From contig JANEZZ010001904.1 of NCBI GenBank assembly GCA_026122225.1, positions 558,001 to 622,000 of the forward strand: a stretch of 64,000 bases of DNA, in the 5' to 3' direction. Every line of letters starts with the position of its first letter. Position 1 is the first letter of the stretch. Of this stretch, positions 9,831-20,510 are shown one piece after another. Below the pieces are notes generated by a model, which saw nothing but the letters and a program-made list of their open reading frames with translations, was not told the origin of the DNA and made no database searches. Origin of the DNA: Heloderma charlesbogerti (Eukaryota; Chordata; Lepidosauria; Squamata; Helodermatidae). The position numbers were made by a program, and so were the translations under genes.

Positions 9831-11100
9831 TGGGATTCAGACTTCGTCATTCTTAGAGCAGACCCATTGAAATAAATGGGAATTCGGTTAGCCACATGAA
9901 GTGATTTGAATGCTCTAAATTGTTGCATAAATCATAGAATCAACATCACCATTTTAAAGTGAGCCGGTGTGGTGTAAGAAGACAGTGTGACAGTAGTGTC
10001 AAGTCTGGAAATGTGTACTACATGTGGCAATTAAGAACAGCACAACAGAGAATTCTGAATGCATCCATTCCGCTTCAGAAACAAGACTAGAACTCTAAGA
10101 TCTGGGGAAAATCTGGACAAGGAGAATTTTGGAAGCATCCCTGGCCCTAACTAGTCAATTAAATGCATAACAACTATTATTATTATTATTATTATCATCA
10201 TCATCATCATTATTATTACAAACTGGGTATGGTGTATGATGATGATATACAGATGATTGCTAGAGGAGAACATTAAAACTTTCCTTCTCTTCCCAGTACT
10301 ACAGAAAATAGTTGTGGAGGGAAAGTTAAGTTTTACAATTCAGCATCAGCTTGCAGAGGCTCTACAGTTCCATCAAATGTTGAAATATTCACCCATTTAT
10401 ATTAACTGTGACAGTATGTTCCATCTCTGGATGGCGTGCATAACAACATCTTCCCACCACTGACAATGATTAAATAAACATTGTCAAAACATCATGTTCT
10501 CTAAAAGGACTTTTTTAAAGGATGGGATGAGGAGACATTGTTATGACTTTCTGAAAGAGAGAATGGTTTTGCTACCCAGTTATTTATAGAAATAGAGGTG
10601 CTTGAAAACAATAAGTATGCCCATGTTTCAATATATGAATGATTAAGCATGAGTGCCCCAATCCACCAGGGAAGACTTGCACCCATACCAGGTCCACATC
10701 AAACTGGCTGGCCGTGTCATTTAATGACAAATGGGACTGCACATCTCCTTCCAGGATCACTACTCACAAGAGCAGAACCCTGGATTGCAAGCTTTACTTG
10801 ATTTGACAGAGTAATCAACTAAAGATTTAGTTGATTAATCAGTGAGGGCTGATAGTAATTGATGGGAAAGGGAGTTAAGAGCACTCTTCTTCTTTTTGCT
10901 TCTAATGTGTTATTGTAAGAGGGTATGAAAAATGAAACTATTAAATATGGCCTTTCCTTCTAACAATGAGGAGGCAGTTTTTTACATTTCTGGCTCTCAC
11001 GCTTTCTTCAATATCTCCAAAGGGCACCTATATTGCGGCTTTGGTAATATGCAAATGAATCTCAATGTGATTGATAAATCCATTCAAAGCAAATAATTTA
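9831..11100. other. Intergenic DNA with microsatellite and minor MITE remnants
   Basis: No gene is recognised. About 9830-9925 resembles half of a palindromic squamate MITE (AGAGCAGACCCATTGAAAT). A (TTA/TCA)n microsatellite lies at about 10176-10218. A hairpin TAATCAACTAAA / TTTAGTTGATTA lies at about 10811-10837. Confidence 0.5.
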
Positions 11101-11101
11101 T

Positions 11102-11205
11102 CAACTGCCAGTGCAGTCCTCTATGAATCTATTCAGAAGTAAGCCCCACTGGGAAAAGTGGGACTCACTCCCAGGTAAGTACATATAGGATTGCAGCCTG
11201 AATCA
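11102..11205. repeat. Small palindromic MITE (CAGTGCAATCC type)
   Basis: Terminal arms AGTGCAGTCCTCTATG and CATATAGGATTGCAGCC face each other around AAGCCCCACTGGG / AGTGGGACTCACTCCC. Related halves lie at 19411, 19935, 34728, 43049 and 51921. No coding capacity. Confidence 0.6.
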
Positions 11206-11483
11206 TTTTTAAAGTTGGCAGCCCTGACAGGAACACAACTTCATATATAATTATGTTGTTACTTGAATGTAGGGGTAAAGGGATAACCACCTGTGAGAGA
11301 GATAACTTTGTCACAGAAGTAATATTACTATAGGAGCTAGTATACTATACTGTGGTGTCTGTGTGTGCGTACAAGACAGAGGGGAGGGATGGAGGAGGAG
11401 AGAGAAGCAGTAGAGTCAGCAACTGAAAAACAGGTTTAAAATTTGCAGCTAGCTGAAAGAAGGAGACTTGTGAGGTACTCAGT

Positions 11484-11597
11484 CAGTTTTCCCCAACCTG
11501 GGGCCCTCCAGATGTGTTGGACTGCAGCCTCTATCATTCCCAGCCAGCAAGTTGCCATCCAGCACATCTGGCTGGCATCAGGTTGGACGGAGAAGGT
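11484..11597. repeat. Palindromic MITE (CCAACCTGG type)
   Basis: CCCAACCTGGGGCCCTCCAG faces CATCTGGCTGGCATCAGGTTGG, with GTGTTGGACTGCAGCC and CATTCCCAGCCAGCA between. The paired ends suggest a foldback DNA-transposon remnant. Confidence 0.55.
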
Positions 11598-12362
11598 TGC
11601 TGAAAGTACATGGTGCTCACTTTTTTAGGGAACAGGTGCTGCTTTACAGACTGCTCCTTTTTGTTTGGAGGCCTGTTTCCCCTTCATGTTCAACATGTAC
11701 ATCAAAATGTAGTGTAATCAAACAACCTGAAGCATTTCTTAAACCAATGTGCCCTGTCACACATCACCTAAAAACTCATCTGAGAAAATTCTATACCCAA
11801 TTCTTGTTTATGTTAGCCATATTGCCTTTTTCCTTTTTTCCCCTTTCTCATTCCACTTCTCTTGAAACTGGAATAAAAAATCATCTGAAAGAATGCATCA
11901 TGAACTTTGAATTGAACCTGCTATCCAAGATCCCCTTCATGGATCACTGCCTTGTTGTGGCGAAGGGGCTTGCATAACTCAGTGAAGCCATAAGCTGTGC
12001 CATGCAGGGCCACCCAAGATGGACAGGTCATGGCAGAGAGTTCTGACAAAATGTGGTCCACTGGAGAAGGAAATGGCAACCCACTCCAGTATTCTTGCCA
12101 AGAAAACCCCAAGGCTAAAAGATATGACGCCGGAAGATGAGCCCCTCAGGTCGCAAGGTGTCCAATATACTACTGGGGAAGAGCAGAGGGTATTTCCAAG
12201 TAGCGCCAGAAAGAGTGAAGTGGCTGGGCCAAAGCCAAAAGGACACTCAGCTGTGGATGTATCTGGTGGTGAAAAGAAAATCCGATGCTGAAAAAAACAA
12301 TTTTGTTTAGGAATCTGGAATGTAAGATAAATGAATCAAGGTAAGCTGGAGGTGGTCAAACA

Positions 12363-12979
12363 TAGGGATGGCGGAGAATTTCTCCACGACTCTCCGGGAT
12401 GCCGAATGCCAACGCATTCAGTCCCACGAAATTGGTGGAGAAACGATCCGCCACCCCCCGCCACCACCCCGGGATGGGACTTACCTCGTGCGAATGTCCC
12501 TCATGGCGGCGGCTCCCGGGGCTAGATTTTCAAAATCAAGGCTAGATTTTCAAAAAACACCGTGATAGGCTACGTAAACTTTTACGTAGTTTACGTAGTA
12601 GGCTATTTGCATTGCCCTTATTTTCACCGTAGTCTACGTAAATATTTACGTAGACTACCCGTGCCAAAATAAGGAACGCAAATGGCAGCGCCCATGGGCA
12701 CTGCCATTTGTGTAAGCGCTTTCTTTCTTTTTTTTCCAAAGTCAGCCGTGATAGGCTACGTAAACATTTACGTAGCCTATCATGGCTGACTGCAGGCCAG
12801 GGATGCAAACGGCGGTGGCTACGGCCGCCACCATTTGCATCCCAGCAGGACAACAGGATTCGCAGCCAGAGAGATGGGGAGCTCCCCCCCAGCCAGAATT
12901 TCAGGGGGAGAAATGGAGCATCTCCCCCCCACCGCGAAGCAAGCTTCGGGATCAGGTAAGTGACTTTCGTCCATCCCTA
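12363..12979. mobile_element. TAGGGATG hAT-like MITE (617 bp) inside BovB copy 1
   Basis: It begins TAGGGATGGCGGAGAATTTC and ends TTTCGTCCATCCCTA, with AGGTAAGT at 12954-12961. The left flank is GTCAAACA (12355-12362). The right flank is GCA followed by TGAGATGG, consistent with a second GTCAAACA that lost TCAAA. The uninterrupted site is visible in BovB copy 2 at 36594-36601. The core has GATAGGCTACGTAAAC / TTTACGTAGCCTATC hairpins, a degraded first hairpin (12560-12605), and CAAATGGCAGCGCCCATGGG-type stems. Confidence 0.88.
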
Positions 12980-12980
12980 G

Positions 12981-15563
12981 CATGAGATGGCAAGACTGAA
13001 CATCGACATCTTGGGAATCAGCAAACTAAAATGGACAAGCATAGGTGAATTTAATTCAGGTGACCATCCTATCTACTAATGTGGGCAAGAATCCTGTAGA
13101 AGAAATAGAGTAGCACTCAGAGTCAACAGAAGGGTGGGAAAAGCAGCACTGGGGTACTATCTCAAAAACAACAGAATGATCTCAGTACAAATCCAAGGTA
13201 AACCATTCAACAACACAGTAATTCAAGTCTATGTCCCAACCACTGAGGCTGAGGAAGCTGAGGTTGATCGGTTCTATGAAGACCTACAACACCTTCTAGA
13301 ACTAACAGCAACAAAAGATGTCCTCTTCATCATAGGGGATTGGAATGCTAAAGCAGGAAGTCAAGAATCACTGGGATAACAGGCAAGCATGGCCTTGGTG
13401 TACAAAATGAAGCAGGACAAAGGCTAATCAAGTTTTGCCAAGAGAACACGCTGATCATAGCAAACACTCTTTTTCAACAGCACAAGAGGCGACTCTACAC
13501 ATGGACATCACCAGATGGTCAATATCGAAATCAGATTGATTATGTCCTTTGCAGCCAAAGATGGAGAAGCTCTATACAGTCAGTAAAAACAAGACCTGGA
13601 GCTGACTGTGGCTCAGATCATGAGCTGCTTCTTGCAAAATTTTGGCTTAAATTGAAGATCGTAGGGAAAACCACTAAACCATTCAGGTATGACCTCAATC
13701 ATATCCCTTATGAATATACAGTGGAGGTGAGGAATAGATTGAAGGGATTAGACCTGATAGACAGAGTGCCTGAGGAACTATGGACGGAGGTCCATAACAC
13801 TGTTCAGGAGGCAGCAACTCAATCCATCCCAAAGAAAAAGAAATGCAAGAAAGCCAAGTGGCTGTCTGATGAGGCTTTACAAGTAGCTGAAGAAAGAAGG
13901 GAAGTGAAAAGCAAGGGAGAAAGGGGAAGATCTATCCAACTGAATGCAGAGTTCCAGAGAATAGCAAGGAGAGAGAAGAAGGCCTTCTTAAATGAACAAT
14001 GCAAAGAAATTGAGGAAAACAACAGAATGGGAAAGACTAGAGATCTCTTCAAGAAAATCGAAGATATCAAGGGAACATTTTGTGCAAAGACAGGCATGAT
14101 AAAGGAGAAAGAAGGCAGGGACCTAACAGAAGCAGATGAGATTAAGAAGAGGTGGAAAGAATACACAGAAGAACTATACAGGAAAGACCTTAATGTCCCT
14201 GATAGCCATGATAGTGCAGTCACTGAACTTGAGCCGGACATCCTCGAGAGTGAAGTCAAGTGGGCCTTAGGAAGCATTACTAACAACAAAGCTAGCAGAG
14301 ATGACATTATTCCAGCTGAGCTATTTAAAATCCTAAAAGATGATGCTGTTAAAGTGCTGCACTCAATCTGCCAACAAATTTGGAACACTCAAAACTGGCC
14401 ACAAGACTGGAAAAGGTCAGTTTACATTCCAATTCCAAAGAAGGGCAATGCCAAAGAGTGTTCAAACTACCGCACAATTGTGCTGATTTCACATGCCAGC
14501 AAGGTGATGCTCAAAATCCTACAAGCTAGGCTTCAGCAGTATGCAAACTGAGAACTACCGGAAGGACAAGCTGGGTTTCGAAGAGGCAGAGGAACTAGAG
14601 ATCAAATCACCAACTTTTGCGGGATCATGGAGAAAGCAAGAGAATTCCAGAAAAACGATTTTTTTTTGCTTCATTGACTATGCTAAAGCCTCTGATTGTG
14701 TGGATCACAACAAACTGTGGCTAATTCTGAAAAAGATGGGGGCACTAGACCACCTTACCAGTCTCCTGCGAAACCTGTATGAGGGTCAAGAAGCAACAGT
14801 AAGAAGCAGACATGGAACAACCGATTGGTTCAAAATTGGGCAACGAGTATGACAAGGCTGCATATTGTCGCCCTGCTTATTTAACTTATATGCAGAGTAT
14901 ATCATGAGAAATGCCGGGTTAGATGAATCGCAGGTCGGAATTAAGATTGCCGGGAGAATTATCAACAACCTCAGATACGCAGATGATACCACCCTAATGG
15001 CAGAAAGCGAAGAGGATCTAAAGAGCCTCTTGTTGAGGGTGAAAGAGGAGAGTGCAAAAGCTGGTTTGAAACTCAACATTAAAAAAACGAAGATCATGGC
15101 ATCTGGCCCCATTACTTCCTGGCATATGGAAGGAGAAGAAATGGAAGCAGTGACAGATTTGATTTTCTTGGGCTCCAAGATCACCGCAGACGGTGACTGT
15201 AGCCATGAAATTAGAAGACGCTTGCTCCTTGGGAGGAAAGCTATGGCAAACCTCGAAAGCATAGTAAGAAGCAGAGACATCACCTTGCCAACAAAGGTCT
15301 GTCTAATCAAAGCTATGGTTTTCCCAGTAGTAATGTATGGCTGTGACAGCTGGACAGTAAGGAAGGCTGAGCGCAGAAGAATCAATGCTTTCGAACTGTG
15401 GTGCTGGAGAAGACTCTTACGAGTCGCCTGGACTGCGAGGAGGTCAAATCAGTCAATCCTAAAGGAAATCAACCCTGAGTGCTCATTGGATGGACAGATA
15501 CTGAAGCTGAAGCTCAAATGTTTTGGCCACCTAATGCGAAGAGAAAACGCTCTGGAAAAGACC
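12981..15563 (+). pseudogene. BovB endonuclease-reverse transcriptase ORF, broken (copy 1)
   Basis: In BovB this single polyprotein nicks target DNA and reverse-transcribes the element RNA. The endonuclease part has GDWNAKAG near 13335 and an IDYVLCSQRW segment near 13535, separated by a stop and frame change around 13377. A long readable block at 13652-14551 covers the linker and the start of the RT domain (NNKASRDDIIPAELFK, then IPIPKKGN). RT motif A (CFIDYAKASDCVDHNKLW) is in another frame near 14670. The catalytic YADDT is at 14976 in the block 14865-15563. Stops and frameshifts at about 13377, 14550 and 14852 rule out activity. The last block reads into the insertion at 15564. Confidence 0.9.
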
Positions 15564-16379
15564 TAGGGATGGATGAAAGGGACTTACCTTGTCCCGCAGC
15601 TTGCTTCGCGGTGGGGGGGAGGCGCTTCGCTTCTCCCCCCGAAGTTCAGGCCGGGGGGGGAGGCGCCCTGCCTCGCCCAGCTGAAATTCAGGCCGGGGAG
15701 AAGCACCCCGTCTCCTCGGCCGCGAAAGAAAAAGTGAAAAAAAAAACCGTGATAGGCTACGTAACGATTTACGTAGCCTATCACGGCTAGATTTCCAAAG
15801 TCAGCCGTGATAGGCTATGTAAATCATCACATAGCCTATCATGGGTGACTCTGAAAAAAAAAAGAGCACGTACGCTAATAGTGTTCCCTTATTTTCGCCA
15901 TAGTCTACGTAAATCTTTACATAGGCTACCCCTGTCCAAATAAGGAACGCAAATGGCGGCGCCCATGGGGCGCCGCCATTTGCGTAAACGCTTTTTTTTT
16001 TCCAAAGTCACCCGTGATAGGCTACGTGATGACTTACGTAGCCTATCACGGCTGACTTTGGAAATCTAGCCGTGATAGGCTACATAAATCATCATGTAGC
16101 CTATCACAGGTGTGTGTTTGTTTGTTTTTACTGTACTTTTTTATTTTGTAATGGTGGCGGCGGCAGCCGGTCGGGAGACTGGCCGCCGCCCCCGCCCTCG
16201 CCAAAACGCCGCCGAAACACCGCCGGGACCCGCCGCCGGGAGGGACATTCACTGAAGGTAAGTCCCATCCCGAGGGGGGCGGGGGGGCTGGAGGAGAATT
16301 TCCCCAACACTTTCGGGGGGCCGAATGCGTCGGCACTCGGTCTCCCGAAGATTCATGGAGAAATTCTCCGCCATCCCTA
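15564..16379. mobile_element. TAGGGATG hAT-like MITE (816 bp) inside BovB copy 1
   Basis: It begins TAGGGATGGATGAAAGGGAC and ends TTCTCCGCCATCCCTA, with perfect TSDs AAAAGACC at 15556-15563 and 16380-16387. The empty site is in BovB copy 2 at 39143-39150. ACTTACCT is at 15582-15589 and AGGTAAGT at 16256-16263. Outer hairpins of the core are present, but the left half of the centre is lost: the sequence runs from GCTAATAGTG straight into TTCCCTTATTTTCGCC near 15885. Confidence 0.95.
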
Positions 16380-16581
16380 AAAAGACCCTGATGCCTGGGA
16401 AAGACTGAAGGAGAAGGGGACAGCAGAGGATGAGATGGCTAGATAGCATCACTGATGCAATGAATATGGACTTGAGCACACGCCGGGAGAGAGCGCAGGA
16501 CAGGAAGGCCTGGCGTGCTATGGTCAATGGGGTCACAAAGAGTTGGACACGACTGAACGACTAAACAGCAACATCCAAGAT

Positions 16582-18045
16582 GCAATGTGGTCAGGTCACT
16601 GGAGATTTTTTAACTATAAAAAAGCCACATTTTGAGCACAAGTGCTTTTCTTCGAAATCCCAATATAATGCAAAGGGAAACTCATAAAAACCAAAAATAC
16701 AGCAGTTCAGAGGACACATTATCGTTTGATCATTGAACATGAATATTTTTAATGGAGTGGTTTCATGCACAAGGGCTCTGATCCAATGGTACGTGGACAA
16801 AGCAGCCAGGACTCCACACACAGAGCCCTTAAAAGAAAACTAGGATCATCTTTTTGGCAGGGGCTGGTTGGGGAGTGAGTCCAACCACACTCCCTCCATT
16901 CATCCACTCTACTGGGGGAGAGCCAAGCTGCTTGCAAAAGACTGTGAGTCTCCTGTGATGATGATTTCTGAAGTGGACTGGAGGATTCCATACACATCAT
17001 CCATTTGAGCACATAATTCCTCAGTCAGCAAGAGATACCCATGTATGGCCTCAGCTGGATTAGAGAACTAGTCTAAAGCTTTTAGTGATTACCAGACCCA
17101 TTTGTAAACACTTCAGTATAAGTAATGTTGTCAGAGTTATGATTTTTCTCCAAGGAAGTTCAAGCAGAAGCCTTACATCTGTATATGCCACATTCCAAGG
17201 TTCAACATTCTGCTGAATGCACAGGCTTGCTGACCATCTGCATGCAGATTGCAAAATATCACAAAGCATGTTGAAATGAGTTGATGGTCATTTCGGCCCA
17301 AGCTTTGGATGTGATGCTGGGAACACATGTGACTCCTGCTATGAATGTGGCCATAAAACAAGCCAGCATGGCCAAGATATGAAAATGATGTCAAAATAGA
17401 AAATAATGAGAGGCAAATTCTTAGAAACAATTAGCATGTTGTGAGCAATTGTCCACCTTTGATGTGAACTACAAAGCATGCATTCAATGATGTTTCAGGA
17501 GCCTGAGGACTCAAGGATCACACTTTCCTTTCATCTTGCACCAAGAATGAGGCTTGGTTATCTCTCAAGGAAGCCTGTAAAGATAAAATTCCAAGGAAAT
17601 TTAAAAACACACACACGTATCAAGGAGGAGTGCAGAACTGCTTCTGGGAAGGTATCCTGCTGCCAATATGTCAGCAATGTATTTACTTTTTAATTTGTAT
17701 TAATTTGTAATCCTACTGTGGAATCAATCCAACATCGTAGGCTTACACAAAGGACTTACTCCAGCTTTGGGCTAGAATAACTTCCCTGGCTAAAATGTAT
17801 TACTCGCCTCCATGTGGGAAATCTAAAGTTACAAACAAAATAGGATTTTGAGTTAAAGGAAGGAATTCTTTTATTTGGAAGAGGGGCCAGGCCTAATTCC
17901 TGCCAAGTCTGAACTCAGGTTGCCAACTCTCAATATAAAATGTTCTGGTCCCAGGGGGAGGAGCCTATGTTGGAGCTATGGACAATGTGCAAACGTTTTT
18001 GGTGGGCCCAGCAGGGGAGTCCAGAGCAAAGGTGGTTTAGGCTTC
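16582..18045. other. Unassigned intergenic DNA
   Basis: No gene or repeat recognised. Short minus-strand open frames around 16590-17430 have no family motif and no supporting signals. Confidence 0.5.
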
Positions 18046-18128
18046 ATAGAATCATAGAATAGTAGGGTTGGAAGGGGCCTACAAGGCCATTGAGTCCAAC
18101 CCCCTGCACATTGCAGGAATCCAAAGTG
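18046..18128 (-). repeat. CR1-type LINE 3' end
   Basis: On the minus strand it reads GTTGGACTCAATGGCCTTG, then CCTTCCAACC and a tail with ATTCTATGATTCTATG. This is the CR1 3' end pattern. A plus-strand relative lies at 40457-40535. Confidence 0.8.
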
Positions 18129-18253
18129 TACAACTAGTTAGAAATTGGGAAGTCATTGTGGTAAACTTAAAAATTCAGGCACACACCACTGACCTTGTTA
18201 TAAATCAAGGCCAAAGTCCAGCAGAGTTCAGGCCTCACTCATAATGACCTCAC
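18129..18253. other. Short unassigned spacer
   Basis: No feature recognised. Confidence 0.4.
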
Positions 18254-18261
18254 GCATCCCG

Positions 18262-18461
18262 CAGTGGAGGCTGGTGGCTCTAATGACTGTGAATCTGCTC
18301 TGTGTTTCAGTCAGAACTCTAAAAGAGCTATGCAAGGCGCTGAGCCTATTTGGGGGGATTGGTTCAGCACTTTGGATAACTCCTTTAGAATTTGGTATGG
18401 TACTGGCTGAAACCCAGAGTAGATTCATCACTCCATGACATTGAAGCCACCAGCCTCCATT
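18262..18461. mobile_element. Foldback hAT-like MITE (CAGTGGAGGCTGG type, about 200 bp)
   Basis: The left arm CAGTGGAGGCTGGTGGCT faces the right arm GCCACCAGCCTCCATT. The inversion extends inward through GAATCTGCTCTGTGTTTCAG against CTGAAACCCAGAGTAGATTC. The left flank GCATCCCG compares with GCATC plus CTC on the right once the element at 18467-18873 is removed (6 of 8). The exact right boundary is uncertain by one base. Confidence 0.7.
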
Positions 18462-18466
18462 GCATC

Positions 18467-18873
18467 TAGGGATGTACAGACTGTATAAAATCCACTCCGT
18501 CTGTGTTTTGCGGATTGTCAGGCGCCTTTCATTCCATCATCCGCCCACAGACAGATGCATTTAATTTCTGTCATGCAGAAAAATACGGAAATCATTACGT
18601 AAATATTTATGTATTTACATAAGTATTTACATAATTTACCTCAGAACAAAGCATTTAGTGTATTGTCCCCCATTCCATTCAATGTTTCCTCAGCAGAAAC
18701 TTAGGTTTTTTCTACAGATTTATATGCGTAAATTCCAGGAAAGTAAAAAAAACATCTCAAAGTCCACGGACTCCACATGGCCTGAGGAGGTCACTCCACA
18801 GCAGATTCCACAGGTCGGATTCTTAGAAATCCGAGCTCATTTGAATCCATCTCGAATTTCTCCAGCATCCCTA
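18467..18873. mobile_element. AT-rich TAGGGATG hAT-like MITE (407 bp)
   Basis: It begins TAGGGATGTACAGACTG and ends TTTCTCCAGCATCCCTA, with TSDs ATTGCATC (18459-18466) and ATTTCATC (18874-18881), 7 of 8 matching. A palindromic block of TACGTAAATATTTATG / CATAAGTATTTACATAA lies near 18597-18635. The copy at 24752-25155 is collinear (both have GCGGATTGTCAGGCGCC), so this is a distinct subfamily. It landed in or beside the right TSD of the foldback MITE at 18262. Confidence 0.88.
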
Positions 18874-18974
18874 ATTTCATCCTCACCCTACCTCTACAGC
18901 TGCCCCTTCCCTTCTCTCAAAACATATTTGGTGGCTGTGGCAATGAAAAAGTATTTTATTTATTTAATTATTGC

Positions 18975-19197
18975 ATTTATATCTCACCTTTTTTCCTCCA
19001 AGTAACCCAAAGTGGTGTACATAATCCTCCTCCTCTCCATTTTAACCTGTGAGGTAAGTTGGGCTGAGAGTCTGTGACTGGCCCAAAGTCACCCAGTGAG
19101 CTCCATGACCGAGTGAGTGGGGAGTAGAACCTGGGTCTCCAAAGTCCCAGTCTAACACTCAAACCACTACACCACACTGGCTCTTTCTGTGAGACTT
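18975..19197 (-). repeat. CORE/MIR-like tRNA-derived SINE
   Basis: On the minus strand: GCCAGTGTGGTGTAGTGGTT, GGTTCTACTCCCC, core GGTGACTTTGGGCCAGTC, then CCTCACAGG and GTTACTTGGAGG. This is the fullest member of the type in the window. Confidence 0.75.
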
Positions 19198-20385
19198 CCA
19201 TTTTCCCCTGGGATCTGGGATTGATTTATTCATGTTTGTGATACGTTTAGGCCAACTTTAACAGACAACTTTCTCATGGCAGCTAAATGGAACACTGAAA
19301 TGGCAATGTCCCAGGCACCAGGGGCCCTGTGACATGTGCCAGTTTTTATTTTTACTTGGTTTTGATTTCATGAGAGATAATGTATTACAGTCCTGCTGAT
19401 CATATATTTAGGACACAATCCTATGCATGTTTAGACAGAAAACAGTCCTACAACTCCCAGCATGCCCCAGCCAGCCATGTTAGGATTGTACCCTTAGACT
19501 ATGAACTACTTTTCACTGAAAAGGATTGTGTTTGATGTTATAGGAAATAATACAAAATTTCTGCCTGTGAAATTTTATCAGTGATATCACATCCACAGAA
19601 TCAAGTGATACCTTGATGTTCATTGAGTAGTAGAAATACATGTGTGAACTCTCCAAAAGAGGCAGATGGTAGCACTGATGTTAACAATCAAAGCTATATA
19701 TTATTTGAGTTGTAAAAATGGTAAATCATGATGAATATAATCCTTTGAAAAAATTCAACCACCTATCTTTGATTAATTGGCACCAAGAAATAAAGTCAGT
19801 GGACTTTGATTTACCATGTACTGGTGTTCTCTTTTCATACGTCATTGGGAAGCTTGTGCCACAAACCAGCCAGAGATGTTTAATAATTCAGGGGATGGAA
19901 TCACATTTTCATTTTTAAAATAAATCCTCTTACAGTACAAAGCTCATCGAGACTCAAAAGTAAATCCCAGGTAAGTGTGTATAGGATTGCAAGTCTTAAA
20001 TAGTAAAGTGAAAAATCTCATTAACATGTCTGTGTAGATAAATAAGTATCTTTATGGACAATTTCATGGGTTCTTCCTATGTTCCTCAGTAAGTGTAGAG
20101 ATGCTGGCAGAAACAGGAAATCTAGAATGAAAACCTAAAGAGAAGGGAGGGTGTTACCGATCATTTTTACTCAAAATATTTAGCAGCCATGTCAAATTTC
20201 TGGCTTTCACACACAGAAAATCTAGCATCTGGCCCACAGGCAAAACAGAAAGAAAAGAAAAGAAAAGAGAAAAAGAAAGAGAGCTGCCCAAGACAGATTT
20301 TTTTGTAGACTGCCAAACCTGGCAGAAGTTGTCCAAGCCAGATTTTTGTTTGAAAGTCATATGAACAGATTTTCATCCTAGGCTT
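19198..20385. other. Intergenic DNA with MITE fragments
   Basis: About 19411-19495 is half of the foldback MITE seen complete at 31469 (TACAACTCCCAGCATGCCCC). About 19950-19990 is the end of a CAGTGCAATCC-type MITE. An (AAAAG)n run lies near 20250-20280. No gene. Confidence 0.5.
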
Positions 20386-20388
20386 GAC

Positions 20389-20510
20389 TCTAATATCTAT
20401 ATCTATATATCTATATCTATACACACACACACACACACACATATATGTGTGTGTGTGTGTGTGTGTATACACATATACATACATACATACACACACATAC
20501 ATATAGCACT
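20389..20510. repeat. Compound microsatellite, self-complementary
   Basis: (TATC)n then (CA)n, ATATATG, (TG)n and (CATA)n. The CA and TG halves face each other and could form a long hairpin. Confidence 0.9.

Larger units (their letters stand above)
11932..16572 (+). mobile_element. BovB (RTE-clade) LINE copy 1, near full length, with two insertions
   Basis: It starts at CCCCTTCATGGATCACTGCC and ends after a GGACACGACTGAACGAC tail. TSDs ATCCAAGAT (9 bp) lie at 11923-11931 and 16573-16581. Subtracting the hAT-like insertions at 12363-12979 and 15564-16379 leaves about 3.2 kb, the expected BovB length. It encodes remnants of an apurinic-type endonuclease and a reverse transcriptase. Copy 2 at 36157-39341 lacks both insertions. 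Confidence 0.93.

Noticed and set aside
13819..15385. Minus-strand frames of 189 and 199 codons over BovB
   Set aside because: Serine- and leucine-rich mirror frames of the plus-strand BovB coding sequence. They recur at the same place in the other BovB copies.
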